In this document: piece by piece, positions 16,105-25,872 of the stretch
How positions within the stretch are numbered: position 1 is the stretch's first letter
Layout of the letters: every line of letters starts with the position of its first letter
Origin: Treponema socranskii subsp. paredis ATCC 35535
GTDB lineage: Bacteria > Spirochaetota > Spirochaetia > Treponematales > Treponemataceae
Assembly (NCBI GenBank): GCA_000413015.1
Contig: KE332516.1
Coordinates: 443,846-507,845 of the forward strand
Direction of reading: 5' to 3'
Length of the DNA stretch: 64,000 nucleotides
Notes under the pieces: model-generated
What the model saw: the letters and a program-made list of their open reading frames with translations, nothing else
Told to the model about the DNA's origin: nothing
Databases searched by the model: none
Position numbers and translations under genes: made by a program

Positions 16105-19005
16105 ATGAAAAAAACGATACGTTTTTTTACGGTTATGCTTTTAACCCTTGCGGCTCAGGCATTTTTTACAAGTTGTAACGGCGATGTCGGTTCCGACTCC
16201 GGACCAACACATTACACTGTTACGTTTTATAAAAACTACGAAGGTGCGGATCCTGCAAGTTTTTCGTTTTACTGCGAAGAAGGAAAATTTTCAACGCTTC
16301 CCACGCAATTGAGGAAAGGCTACAAGTTTTTGGGCTGGACAAAAACAGCGGATGCAACGGCACCCGAATACGCCGGAGGCAGCAGCGTAAAAGTCGAGTC
16401 GAACCTTGCGTTTTACGCTTTATGGCAAAAAGTCGAATCCTTTAAAGTTACTTTTGACGCAGGATTTATAAAAGACGGCGACAGTGCGGCGGAAACGAAA
16501 ATTCAAACGGTAAACGTTTCTTCATCAAGTGAAAAATTTACATTGGATAAAAACACGTTTACCCGCACGGGCTATGTTTTTGCGGGTTGGAGTAAAACAA
16601 AAACTTCTCTGTACTATTCTTATATGATTGACTACAAAGATGCAGAAAGTGTGGAATATTTTTACGAAGACACAACGCTTTATGCGCTCTGGCTCGAACA
16701 GTCAAAATCAATCAAGATTACGTACAACAAAAATGACGGAACGGCAACGCCGGAAGAAATATCTTATTATATTGAAAAAGGAAAGTTTTTCACACTGCGG
16801 GCAAATACTTTTACAAGAGACGGAATGTCTTTTGCCGGCTGGTCAAAATCAAAAAGTTCAAAGAAAAAAGAATACGACGACAAAGCGGGTGTCTGGGGTT
16901 CTAATGCACAAAGCGACATGACTCTTTACGCACTCTGGCACGACGACGCACATTATGTCATCACCTACTATTCAAACTTCGAAGGTTCAACGTACGACTA
17001 CAAAGAACAGACTTTAGCAAAATCGGAAAGCGGTGCGACGGGAACCCTTTTGAAAAATACTTTTGAACGCACGGGCTACGTTTTCTACGGTTGGTATACT
17101 TCACGCTATCTTCCGGAAAATTCCGGAACGGTGTCGGAGTTTTTTACGGACGAAGCAAAAATCACTTTGAAAACGGATGAAAACTTATACGCCTGCTGGC
17201 TTGAAGACAAAGTTTCGGAGGCGGTAAAACTTACTTTCAACAAAAATGACGGAACAACAATTCCTGAAGAAACAAGTCAGTACGTAAAATACGGAAGCAA
17301 ATCGCCTTGGAGTTGGAAAGTAAACTACAATAAACTTAAACCCAATACGTTCACTCGGGAAAATTACGAATTTTTAGGCTGGGCAACATCTTCTTCTGCA
17401 ACAAGCGCAAGTTATACCGATGCCCAAACAGATGTTTACTTTACCTCCAACACGACATTGTATGCCGTCTGGCAGTACAAAGGACCGGTTGTTATCACTT
17501 TTAACGCAAACGGCGGAAAAGATTCCGACGGAAACACGACTGTAACCCAGACTATAACCGCAAACACTTACACAGGATTAAAGGCAAACACATTTGCAAA
17601 AGAAAATTACAGCTTTACAGGCTGGGCTAAAACGAGCGGCGCAACAACTCCTGAATATCACGATAAACAAAGCGTAAAATTCTCCGAACCTGCCGTTACG
17701 CTTTACGCCGTGTGGAAGGCAAATCCCGTAATAACATTTTACGGAAACGGCGGCACTACAAGCGGCGGAAAAACGACGACAACACAAAGCATTCCTTACG
17801 GAGTTTCCACAGCATTGAATGAAAATCCGTTTACAAAAGCCGGAAGCACATTTTTAGGCTGGAATAAATCTGCAAGCGGAACTTATGCTCAATTCAAGGA
17901 CAAAGATAGCATATCTATTTCTGAAGATACGACGCTTTATGCGGTTTGGAAAGACGATATTGTTTTGACGTTCAACGCGAACGGAGGAATCGGCAGCGAT
18001 TTTACAAAAAAGATAGCATACGATACGGCAAGTTCTTCCTACAAATTTACCGTCCCGGAAAGCACGTTTGCAAAGACCGGGTACGTCTTTATCGGATGGG
18101 GAAATTCCGCAAGTTCCAAAGATGCGTCGTACAAGGCAGGAGAATCGGCATCCGCTTCAGAAAGTAAAACTTTGTATGCAATATGGGCAAAAGAATCCGT
18201 TCCGGTAAGATTTGACCCGAATACCGAAAACGGCGGAAGCGGAACACCATTTACCGAAAATCTTTTGCTGAACACGACCACGCTGAAATACGAGGGAACG
18301 TTACCTGCAAACACGTTTACGAATTCAAACGGAAATTTCACGGGTTGGTGTACTTACAAAAAACCAAGTTCTTACCAGATAGGAGAAATAATGAGTGCGG
18401 GATCGGAAGTCTCCCTTTCGCCTTCACAGTTGCCGAATACCGAAGGCTTTACACTCTATGCCGTCTGGAATCCGAAAACATATACGGTAACGTATAATCT
18501 CGGCGGCAACGGCACGGACATTGTAAAAACCGTACCGAACACCGCAGTAAAATACGGCGAAACTATTGATTATGTTTTAGAAGGCGTTCCTACACCCGCA
18601 TTGACTTACTACAGCCTTACAGAGTGGCACTCAGTTGTTTACGGGAGCAAAAGGGTGGGAGCGACTATAAAACTTAGAAGTGACCAAACTTTCTATGCCG
18701 TATGGAAACTGAACGGTACAATTTTAGATAAGAAAGGCGTAGTTTCCTCAAAGTCTCAGCACAGCTTCACATTTACGCTTTTAAACGAATCCAGTTTGGT
18801 TTTCACTGCCACTGCAAGCGGCTCAAGCGGTCTCGATTTTTGGCTTTATGACAGTAACGCCACGAAGATTTCAGATAAAACGAAACTAACATCTGAGACT
18901 TACACATTGAAGTTACAAGCGGGAACTTATAAATTGGTCATAAACAATGGTAACTGGATGAATGATAAAACTTACACGATAAAAATAGCGCCTGCGGCGA
19001 ACTAA
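16105..19005 (+). CDS. Lipoprotein with ten Listeria-Bacteroides (InlB-type) B repeats
   Basis: 966 residues. Signal peptide of about 23 residues ends in the lipobox FTSC, so the protein is probably lipid-anchored. It then consists of ten consecutive repeats of 60-85 residues, each starting with a VTF/ITY strand followed by NxG/D, containing a FxGW-type tryptophan and ending LYAVW or close variants, the pattern of the B-repeat (Flg_new) family. The last 80 residues (LLNESSLVFTATASGSSGLDFWLYDS onward) resemble a pre-peptidase C-terminal (PPC-like) beta domain. No catalytic residues are visible; an adhesive or surface spacer role is inferred. RBS TGGAGG is well placed. Base composition is somewhat lower in GC than neighbours, and a clear terminator follows. 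Confidence 0.87.
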   Translation: MKKTIRFFTVMLLTLAAQAFFTSCNGDVGSDSGPTHYTVTFYKNYEGADPASFSFYCEEGKFSTLPTQLRKGYKFLGWTKTADATAPEYAGGSSVKVESNLAFYALWQKVESFKVTFDAGFIKDGDSAAETKIQTVNVSSSSEKFTLDKNTFTRTGYVFAGWSKTKTSLYYSYMIDYKDAESVEYFYEDTTLYALWLEQSKSIKITYNKNDGTATPEEISYYIEKGKFFTLRANTFTRDGMSFAGWSKSKSSKKKEYDDKAGVWGSNAQSDMTLYALWHDDAHYVITYYSNFEGSTYDYKEQTLAKSESGATGTLLKNTFERTGYVFYGWYTSRYLPENSGTVSEFFTDEAKITLKTDENLYACWLEDKVSEAVKLTFNKNDGTTIPEETSQYVKYGSKSPWSWKVNYNKLKPNTFTRENYEFLGWATSSSATSASYTDAQTDVYFTSNTTLYAVWQYKGPVVITFNANGGKDSDGNTTVTQTITANTYTGLKANTFAKENYSFTGWAKTSGATTPEYHDKQSVKFSEPAVTLYAVWKANPVITFYGNGGTTSGGKTTTTQSIPYGVSTALNENPFTKAGSTFLGWNKSASGTYAQFKDKDSISISEDTTLYAVWKDDIVLTFNANGGIGSDFTKKIAYDTASSSYKFTVPESTFAKTGYVFIGWGNSASSKDASYKAGESASASESKTLYAIWAKESVPVRFDPNTENGGSGTPFTENLLLNTTTLKYEGTLPANTFTNSNGNFTGWCTYKKPSSYQIGEIMSAGSEVSLSPSQLPNTEGFTLYAVWNPKTYTVTYNLGGNGTDIVKTVPNTAVKYGETIDYVLEGVPTPALTYYSLTEWHSVVYGSKRVGATIKLRSDQTFYAVWKLNGTILDKKGVVSSKSQHSFTFTLLNESSLVFTATASGSSGLDFWLYDSNATKISDKTKLTSETYTLKLQAGTYKLVINNGNWMNDKTYTIKIAPAAN

Positions 19006-19015
19006 ATGCATACCG

Positions 19016-19052
19016 GCTCCGGTCTGCTCAAAGCAGCCGGGGCTGTTTTTTT
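19016..19052 (+). terminator. Intrinsic terminator after the B-repeat lipoprotein
   Basis: Stem GCTCCGG-T-CTGCT with AGCAG-CCGGGGC (one bulged T, three-base loop), followed by TGTTTTTTTG. The following 200 bases to 19274 hold no gene that I can recognise. Confidence 0.9.
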
Positions 19053-19274
19053 GTACGGATGGAAATCTCACCTGCCGCGTTGAAGTGAAATGCATTGAAA
19101 ATCCGAAAGCGTTTTACACATTATTAAACAAGAACACCGTATCTTCTTCAGCTGCAGTACGCCCGCCGGTATGCGAATGCACTGCGCAAAGTTCCCCGCG
19201 CCGCTCGCAATTTAAGCCATTACCGGAAGTTTTTCTGCAGGTATTTTTTGCGCTTGCAGAATAATCCCCATCGG

Positions 19275-21167
19275 CTAGCCGTTACTGATAAGGCGCAATA
19301 TGTACAGCTGCACATACATAAACAGAGATTCCTGTTCGCTTATCTTTTGCATATTCGGCGTTTTAATAAGGGATTCCGCAAGACTGCGCACGCGTTCGAT
19401 CGTAAACGTCTGAGCCGAAATCGTATGGATAACCCTGCGCATATAACCGCGGATCAGAGAATTGACGTCTTCGGTAAGCTGGCGGTGCGCATCCGGCGAT
19501 ATCAATTTATTCCACTGTTTGCAGTACGAATCGAGCTCGCGATCCACCGTCGAACCTTCCGGCACGAGATCGTTTTCAACCGTCTTTGCAGCCTGCATGA
19601 TCGCTTCGCGCTTTGTCGCGGGTCGTATATTTTTATTCGTCGAATGCGTATCTCGAACTTCTTCCGCCTCTTCAGTGTTTTTTTTCTTTTTCGGACCGCG
19701 CATAAAGAAACCGATAATCTGCGAAACGATCGGTATCGAATACCAAAAGGGCAAAAGGATTTTCGCGTTTGAAAGCACTGCAGTATTGCTTATCATGAGC
19801 AATTCGCTGTACGGCAAAAGCCGTCCGTTTGAAAAGAGCCGGAAATTCCCGCCGTTCGTGCTGTTTTGCAATTCAACGTCGAGCAGCGTCAAAAAGTTCG
19901 CGTTGAGCAGCGCATACAAAACGGGAGATGTTTTTTCAACTTGAGTTTTAAGAACCGATTCGAAACGCTGCTTGTCGTGCATTTCGGGAAGCTTTTCAAA
20001 ATTTTTAAGCGCCTTATACCATTTGTTTGAGAGATTCTGCTTTATGGCGCTGTGCGCTTCGTTGCACAGCCGTATGATAAGCGGAAATACCTTTGTCTTA
20101 TAAACGAAATAGCGCGTACCCGAATCGACTTTAAAAACAAGGAGCCGCGGCAAATCACCGTCTTCGTTTTCCGTCGTAAGCCGCTCGAGAAATTTTTTCA
20201 AATCGGCATCGCTGTAGCGATTGCTGAGCGGCATACCTTTGGAATCGGTCATTTTGAGGATCGCGCTCATCGGATAAAAATACGGAGGCTTGTCAAGAGA
20301 AGCTTCCAGCAATTCAAGCGCTTCGTCTTTTTGCTGCCGCTCCTGCACTTTGTTTTTGAGCATTAAAAGATGGAGTTCCGCAATCGACACCGCCTGCAAA
20401 AGATTCGTATCTTCGAGCGTCGTATCTTTTACTTTTTCAAAATCCTGCCTGATAAAATAGCACAGCTGACTCCACGAATAAAAAGAACTCGACGAAGATT
20501 CCAAAAGCTGAGACGGACTGTCCTGCCGCGAAACGAACTGCTCAAAAAAAGTTTTTATCGAAATCTCTTTTCCCGGATTTGCATTGCGCAGTTTTTTCAA
20601 AAAATAATCGTGGTATTCTTCTTTTTTGAGCATCGCACGGATCTTCGACAGCGCCGCATCGGTGAGCATTTGTACGGGCACGCATTCGGGAAACAGAATG
20701 GAAGGCACATTGCGCGGGAGCTGTACGACATAGAGTTTCGGCGATTTCAAATCCTGTTTTGCAAACAAGGCTGCAAGCAAATCGGATGCCGGCCGTTTTT
20801 CAAGCGCATCCGATGAAAGCTGCTTCGGCAAATCCGCCATCGTAGGAAAGGGAACGGCAGGATTGAACGCAAGTTCTTTGTAACGCTGCGCAAACCTCAC
20901 CGTATAATACATGATGACAATGACAATCTGTTTTTCACCGTCACGTTCGAGAACGGAAACGAGGCGCTTGCTCTCAAGCTTTTGCAATTCGGCGATAACC
21001 GTATCTTCCGTATTGCCGAGATACACATCCAAGCTCGGCTCTTCTTCGATATAGTGCTGCGCGTATTTTTTTATATAATCGCAAAAATCACGCAAATTAA
21101 CAAAAGCGGATTTTTGTTTGTTCGCATACGAACGGAGAAGCGTGCCGAAATTTGTTATCACCGACAT
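19275..21167 (-). CDS. Large cytoplasmic protein of unknown function
   Basis: 630 residues, not recognised. Mostly alpha-helical and charged, with a hydrophobic segment near residue 490 (ILLPFWYSIPIVSQIIGFFMRG) followed by a basic run GPKKKKN, which could be a membrane hairpin or anchor. The rest is soluble-looking with Gln/Lys-rich helices. The ATG at 21167 is chosen over an upstream GTG (21206) because a complete promoter TTGTCG-17-TATACT ends seven bases before that ATG, implying a leaderless message. Length, conservation of a long open frame and helical periodicity make it a real gene; no enzymatic motif is evident. A treponeme-specific protein is likely but is inference. Confidence 0.75.
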   Translation of the reverse strand: MSVITNFGTLLRSYANKQKSAFVNLRDFCDYIKKYAQHYIEEEPSLDVYLGNTEDTVIAELQKLESKRLVSVLERDGEKQIVIVIMYYTVRFAQRYKELAFNPAVPFPTMADLPKQLSSDALEKRPASDLLAALFAKQDLKSPKLYVVQLPRNVPSILFPECVPVQMLTDAALSKIRAMLKKEEYHDYFLKKLRNANPGKEISIKTFFEQFVSRQDSPSQLLESSSSSFYSWSQLCYFIRQDFEKVKDTTLEDTNLLQAVSIAELHLLMLKNKVQERQQKDEALELLEASLDKPPYFYPMSAILKMTDSKGMPLSNRYSDADLKKFLERLTTENEDGDLPRLLVFKVDSGTRYFVYKTKVFPLIIRLCNEAHSAIKQNLSNKWYKALKNFEKLPEMHDKQRFESVLKTQVEKTSPVLYALLNANFLTLLDVELQNSTNGGNFRLFSNGRLLPYSELLMISNTAVLSNAKILLPFWYSIPIVSQIIGFFMRGPKKKKNTEEAEEVRDTHSTNKNIRPATKREAIMQAAKTVENDLVPEGSTVDRELDSYCKQWNKLISPDAHRQLTEDVNSLIRGYMRRVIHTISAQTFTIERVRSLAESLIKTPNMQKISEQESLFMYVQLYILRLISNG

Positions 21168-21174
21168 AATTTTC

Positions 21175-21203
21175 AGTATACCAGAGAAGTCGTTTTTCGA
21201 CAA
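21175..21203 (-). promoter_or_regulatory. Leaderless-type promoter of the 630-residue protein
   Basis: TTGTCG (21198-21203), 17 bases, TATACT (21175-21180), then seven bases to the ATG at 21167. Transcription would begin at or next to the start codon. Confidence 0.75.
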
Positions 21204-21377
21204 CACGATTTATTGAAATTCAACTGAACTTTTTCACTGATACTGAAAGGTCAAATATATCCAAAAGGGGAAGACTTCCCCCGCTCCCGGCTTTTTCACT
21301 GCACGGGCGGTAAACTCCGAAATCGCAACATTTCCGCGATGTATATATAGGACGTTTTGCAGGCTGCCCAAAGGAAA

Positions 21378-21426
21378 GGCTGAAACACTGCGTCCCGTTT
21401 AATTGCAATCTTTTTGAAAACTTGCA
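21378..21426. repeat. Repeat family 1, copy D (inverted)
   Basis: GGCTGAAACACTGCGTCCCG...TTTTTGAAAACTTGC is the degraded reverse complement of copy E at 21958. Copies D and E flank the broken Rpn gene as inverted repeats. Confidence 0.5.
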
Positions 21427-21433
21427 GACCTAG

Positions 21434-21952
21434 GAACGCACTGCTGCACGCAAAGTATTTTACAACGGTGAAGAAGATTACCCGGAAACCGCAACGCTCC
21501 GGCTATCCGACGCCTTTATAACGATACCCGAAAAGCCGACCCTCGAACTCGTTGTCAGCGTGACGAATATCAATTATAATAAAGACAGTCAAATCTTACG
21601 TACATGTAAACCGCTGAAAGAGTACACATTGTTCGTTGAAACCGTACGGAGACATACAAGGCTCGACAGCAAAAACGGTTTTAAGAACGCGATCAAAGAG
21701 TGCATACAAAATGATATCTTGCGCGAATACTTGCAGCGGAAAAGCAGGGAGGTTATGAACATGTTAATTGCCGAATACGATTATGATGTCGACATCGCCG
21801 TGCAAAGAGAAGAAGAACGCGAAATCGTATTACAAGAAGGCTCATATCAAAAAGCAATCGAAACGGCAAGGAATTTACTCGCACTCGGACTCTCGATTGA
21901 AAGTATAGCGCAAGCCACTGGCCTCACCGAAGCGGAAGTCGAACAACTGTAA
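21434..21952 (+). pseudogene. Rpn/PD-(D/E)XK transposase-like gene, 5' truncated
   Basis: The frame is open from 21434 (after an in-frame TAG) and reads RKVFYNGEEDYPE...LRLSDAF, the central segment typical of Rpn-family PD-(D/E)XK proteins, then runs to the family's C-terminal helix ending LTEAEVEQL. The first 100-odd residues that would carry the nuclease core are missing, and no start codon or ribosome-binding site precedes the fragment; the first possible start is a GTG at 21560 inside the domain. Family 1 repeats flank it on both sides in opposite orientation, so decay after a repeat-associated deletion is likely. Confidence 0.75.
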
Positions 21953-21957
21953 GCGCA

Positions 21958-22040
21958 TACGTATATCAGCGAGTTTTCAAAAGAAAACTCGAAGCTAAAC
22001 GAGACGCGCCATTTTAGCGGCGCTTTTAAACCTTCTTAAA
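21958..22040. repeat. Repeat family 1, copy E
   Basis: ATACGTATATCAGCGAGTTTTC..., AAAACTCGAAGCTAAACG, an inverted pair around CGCCATTTTAGCGGCG, and AAACCTTCTTAAAATGCG match copies B, F and G in order. Confidence 0.65.
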
Positions 22041-22059
22041 ATGCGTTCCGATATCCCAC

Positions 22060-22088
22060 TTGTTTTTCCTGCGCCCTGTGATTACAAT
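22060..22088 (+). promoter_or_regulatory. Promoter of hisC
   Basis: TTGTTT (22060-22065), 17 bases, TACAAT (22083-22088), nine bases before the ATG; predicted leader about three bases. Confidence 0.65.
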
Positions 22089-22097
22089 ACCCTTACT

Positions 22098-23246
22098 ATG
22101 AAATCAAAGCGAATGGCGCAGCTGCATCCCTACGTACCCGGCGAACAGCCTGCCGACAGAACATACATCAAACTGAACGCAAACGAAAACCCGTATCCGC
22201 CGAGTCCGAACGTCATTTCAGCCGTTACCGATTTTATTAAAAAGCATCCCGAAAAACTTGCACTCTATCCCGATCCCGACGCCGGCAATCTTCGGAAAGC
22301 GATCGCCGATATGCTGAACAGAACGGGCGGCGTCCTTGCACGCGCCGTTCCCGAAAATGAAAAATGCCGACCCGCCGACGCGGACAGGATTCCTTTTACC
22401 GTAACGCCCGATATGATCTATGCGGGTAACGGAAGCGACGAAGTGCTTTCGTTCGTGTTTTATGCTTTTTTCGATTCCGATACAAAGCTTGTCACGCCGG
22501 AATTTTCCTACAGCTTTTATCCGGTATACGGCGGCTTTTACGATATCCCTCTCGATTTCGTCAAACTCAAAAGCGACTGGACGCTCGACACGAAAACCAT
22601 GATCGAACGGGAAAAAATCAACAATTCCGGAATCATATTTGCAAATCCGAATGCGCCGACCGGACGTTCTCTTTCGCGGAACGAAGTGCGCTCCATGCTC
22701 GAAGAGACAAACCGTGAGCGGGTATTCGTCGTCGATGAAGCCTACGTCGATTTCGGCGGCGAAAGCTGCATCCCGCTTCTTGCGGACTTCCCCAATTTGG
22801 TCGTCGTGCGTACGTTCAGCAAAAGTTTTTGCGGAGCGGGTATGCGGCTCGGCTACATCGTCGCATCTCCCGAACTCGTGCAGACGGTCACGACGGTAAA
22901 AAATTCGCTCAATCATTTTCCGATCGACGCGGTCGCTCAAATCGCCGGTATCGCCGCGTGTGAAAATGATGCATACTACGCCGACTGCGCAAAAAAAATT
23001 GCCGCCGAACGTGAAAAATTCTCCGCCTTCCTCTCCTCTCACGGTTGGAACTGCATTCCGTCTTTAACGAATTTCGTCTTTGCCCGAAAAAAAGGACTTG
23101 CCGGAGAAGATGCGTACCGCCGCATAAAAGAGCGGGGTATTCTCGTCCGCCGCTTTGCGACAAAGGGGATCGAAGACTATCTCCGTATCACGATCGGCAC
23201 TCCCGGCCAAATGCACACGCTCCGGGAAACGATCGAAACACTGTAA
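22098..23246 (+). CDS. hisC: Histidinol-phosphate aminotransferase
   Basis: 382 residues from the ATG at 22098. PLP enzyme converting imidazole-acetol phosphate and glutamate to histidinol phosphate in histidine synthesis; class II aminotransferases of this group also act on aromatic amino acids. Seen: substrate-end motif LNANENPYPPSP near residue 27, YAGNGSDEVL, ANPNAPTG, VVDEAYVDFGG, the PLP-lysine region RTFSKSFCGAGMRLGY and the terminal arginine motif RITIGTP. A longer reading from 22041 adds residues without homology and lies across the promoter. No other his genes are in the window, so it may serve another transamination. No Shine-Dalgarno is visible; leader seems to be only a few bases. 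Confidence 0.88.
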   Translation: MKSKRMAQLHPYVPGEQPADRTYIKLNANENPYPPSPNVISAVTDFIKKHPEKLALYPDPDAGNLRKAIADMLNRTGGVLARAVPENEKCRPADADRIPFTVTPDMIYAGNGSDEVLSFVFYAFFDSDTKLVTPEFSYSFYPVYGGFYDIPLDFVKLKSDWTLDTKTMIEREKINNSGIIFANPNAPTGRSLSRNEVRSMLEETNRERVFVVDEAYVDFGGESCIPLLADFPNLVVVRTFSKSFCGAGMRLGYIVASPELVQTVTTVKNSLNHFPIDAVAQIAGIAACENDAYYADCAKKIAAEREKFSAFLSSHGWNCIPSLTNFVFARKKGLAGEDAYRRIKERGILVRRFATKGIEDYLRITIGTPGQMHTLRETIETL

Positions 23247-23418
23247 GATCCGAAGCGCTGCGCAGGTTTTGCGATTACGCCGCTTGAAGCGAAAACAAAG
23301 CGTACGGATAAAAAAACGACTTTAGGAACGAGTTATGCTCCGAAAGCCGTTTTATAATTTTGAAAAACGTTTCAAAAATTTGAATTTTCAAAAAAGCGCC
23401 GCCGTCTCCCGTCCCGTA

Positions 23419-25527
23419 TCAGACTTTAAACTTTCCGACTTCAGAGGCAAGACTTTCGATACTCGCTTTATTTTTTTGTGTGAGCGAGTTGACATCCTGT
23501 ATGGCGTTATTGATCTGCGTCACGCCGGAAGCCATTTCGTTCATACTGTCCGTGATAATGCGCGTCAAGTCGTCGAGCTTACGCATTTCGCCGGCAACCT
23601 GTTCGCCGCCTTTCAACATTTCTTCAGATCCCGTTTGTACTTCCGTCGTTACCGAATTGATGTCTTTGATTGCGGCAAGCACTTCTTTACTGCCCGTCTC
23701 CTGTTCGCGCATGGCTTCGGTGAGACGGCTGCTCATGGATTTTACTTCTTCCGCCAGCGTAAAAATAATATTGAATTTTTCTTCGACGATTTTGGAAGAA
23801 GCGGCAAGCATACCGATTTCGTTGCCGAGCGACTTCAGCGTCGCCGTTATCCGTTTACCTTGTACCGAAGAATCTTCTGCAAGCTTTCGGATTTCACCGG
23901 CGACGACGGCAAAGCCTTGTCCGGCTTCCCCCGCGTGAGCCGCTTCGATTGCGGCATTCATCGCAAGCAGGTTCGTCTGACTTGCGATATGCTGGATAAC
24001 GCTCGACGCTTCCATAAGCGTTCCCGATTCTTCGGTAATGCGCTGCGTAATACCGCTTGAATCGACAAGCGTATCTTTTCCTTCTCCCGTCGCCGAAGAA
24101 AGATCCCTAACGACGCTGTCGGTTCTGTCGAGCGTCTGACCGATGGAACCGATATTTGCAACCATTTCTTCTATGGCGGACGAAGACTGAGCGACGCTCG
24201 CAGCCTGAATTTCAATGCTGTTGTTCAGCTGTTTGATCGTCCTGATAATCTCTTCGATCGTGGCGGCCGTTTCGGTAACGCTTGCAGCCTGTGTGAGCGC
24301 CTGCTGTTTGATACCGTCGATATTGCTGTTTATTTGGTGAATGGTACTTGCGGTTTCGCTCATATTCGATGCAAGCTCGTTTCCGGACGCTTGCATTACA
24401 CCGGTATTTTCACCGATCGATTTTATAGCGCTGCCGATTTTTTCTATCGTTTGATTGAAGTATGCCGAAAGTTCGGTTACTTCGTCGTTGCCGGCGATTT
24501 TCAATCGGACGGTCAAATCGCCGTCGCCCTCTGCAATATTTTTTAAAGCATGACCGACACTTTGAATAGGCTGCACCATTTTACGGGCGGTAAGATAGAT
24601 GATTATCAATACGAAAAATAAAATCACAAGCCCCGTAATATCCATGGCGATAGTCAGTATATTGACCGAGTCCATAAATTCTTTGTACGGAGCTCTGAGA
24701 ATTACCGCCCAGCCGGCCAATTTGGTTTTTGCATACGCGGCTATATTATACGTGTTTTCATGCGTATAATAACCGACTCCCGGAACTTCGGATTCCATTG
24801 CAGTTTTTTCAAGCGCCGCAAACGATTTATAACTCGGATCCGTTTCCGCCGCATTGACGGCGTTGAACCGCCACCGTACGTATTCCCGATCGGTGTCCGC
24901 AATCCTGTTGCCGGTCTCTCCCAAAACATAACAGTTTCCCGTTCTCCCGATCCTGATATCGTCGATGACATCCGAAAGCGTATCCGCGCTGACGGAGCAG
25001 GCAAGTACGCCGGTGATCACATTGCTGTCGTTTAGGATGGGAACGGCAATGACGATAACCAAATTGTCATCCGAACGGGAAACAATCGGCTCGGAAATAT
25101 ACGGCTCGCCTCTTCGAGCAAATTGAAACCATTCTCTGTCCGCCACAAAAAAGATTTTACCTGAAAGAGTGTGGCGATAGCCGTCCATATCCGTTATATC
25201 CATTTCAGATATTTTCTCATTGTGAGCCGCTTCTTTCCGGAGTATTTTTACTTTTTCCGAAACGGAAACCGAAGGATCGCGCAATTCGGGCATACGCGCT
25301 ATACCGTCCAAAAGCTGAAACCAGGCCCTGATTCTTCCGTCGATGATTTCGGCGACATCGACGGCTTTATCCGTCAAATGCGTTTGAACCCGTCCGGTTA
25401 CGGTTTTGCGCGTCGATCTGATCGCATAGACGGTTTCCCCGATCAACACGGCTGCAAGCAGCAGCCCGAAAATAATTGTTAATTTTTTGCGGATTGAAAA
25501 GCGTTTTGTTTCTTCCGTGTCACTCAT
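23419..25527 (-). CDS. Methyl-accepting chemotaxis protein with periplasmic Cache sensor
   Basis: 702 residues. Membrane chemoreceptor: TM1 at about 15-37 ([22 protein letters not shown]), a periplasmic double-Cache-type ligand domain to about 295 (with [11 protein letters not shown] and PYKEFMDSV), TM2 ([16 protein letters not shown]), HAMP, and a cytoplasmic signalling hairpin with the invariant tip [35 protein letters not shown]. It relays ligand binding to CheA/CheW; no che genes are adjacent. The ATG at 25527 with GGGGG upstream is chosen over a start at 25668, which would prepend 47 residues unlike any receptor N-terminus. The C-terminus ([11 protein letters not shown]) has no CheR-docking pentapeptide. 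Ligand cannot be deduced. Confidence 0.92.
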   Translation of the reverse strand: MSDTEETKRFSIRKKLTIIFGLLLAAVLIGETVYAIRSTRKTVTGRVQTHLTDKAVDVAEIIDGRIRAWFQLLDGIARMPELRDPSVSVSEKVKILRKEAAHNEKISEMDITDMDGYRHTLSGKIFFVADREWFQFARRGEPYISEPIVSRSDDNLVIVIAVPILNDSNVITGVLACSVSADTLSDVIDDIRIGRTGNCYVLGETGNRIADTDREYVRWRFNAVNAAETDPSYKSFAALEKTAMESEVPGVGYYTHENTYNIAAYAKTKLAGWAVILRAPYKEFMDSVNILTIAMDITGLVILFFVLIIIYLTARKMVQPIQSVGHALKNIAEGDGDLTVRLKIAGNDEVTELSAYFNQTIEKIGSAIKSIGENTGVMQASGNELASNMSETASTIHQINSNIDGIKQQALTQAASVTETAATIEEIIRTIKQLNNSIEIQAASVAQSSSAIEEMVANIGSIGQTLDRTDSVVRDLSSATGEGKDTLVDSSGITQRITEESGTLMEASSVIQHIASQTNLLAMNAAIEAAHAGEAGQGFAVVAGEIRKLAEDSSVQGKRITATLKSLGNEIGMLAASSKIVEEKFNIIFTLAEEVKSMSSRLTEAMREQETGSKEVLAAIKDINSVTTEVQTGSEEMLKGGEQVAGEMRKLDDLTRIITDSMNEMASGVTQINNAIQDVNSLTQKNKASIESLASEVGKFKV

Positions 25528-25657
25528 GCGCGCGCCCCCGATTTGCTGAAAGAAAAAGCGTCGGTACTCTCTTTGTTCATTCTTCGGAACCCCTTTTGAA
25601 AGCAAACACCCTTTTACACTGTCAGGTTCAATTTCGGTATTTAACCTTAGTAAATAA

Positions 25658-25692
25658 GTATAAGCCATTTTTTCTATTTAGTCTATCAGTTA
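25658..25692 (-). promoter_or_regulatory. Candidate promoter of the chemoreceptor gene
   Basis: TATACT at about 25658-25663 on the minus strand with TAGACT 17 bases upstream, roughly 130 bases before the start. The remaining 345-base gap to the phosphoesterase contains no gene. Confidence 0.4.
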
Positions 25693-25872
25693 ATTTACGG
25701 ATCGGAAAAAGAAAAACGGAATATATATCCTCCGAAAAACGGCCGGAGCTTGAAAAAAACCGCCCATCTCACGGCTGCAGCCCTGCCGTTCACGGATGCC
25801 TTTTTTGCGGAAATGGTGTATACTGATTGCCGCTGCAAACGATATGCTCAATGAATAAAACGGGAGAATCCT

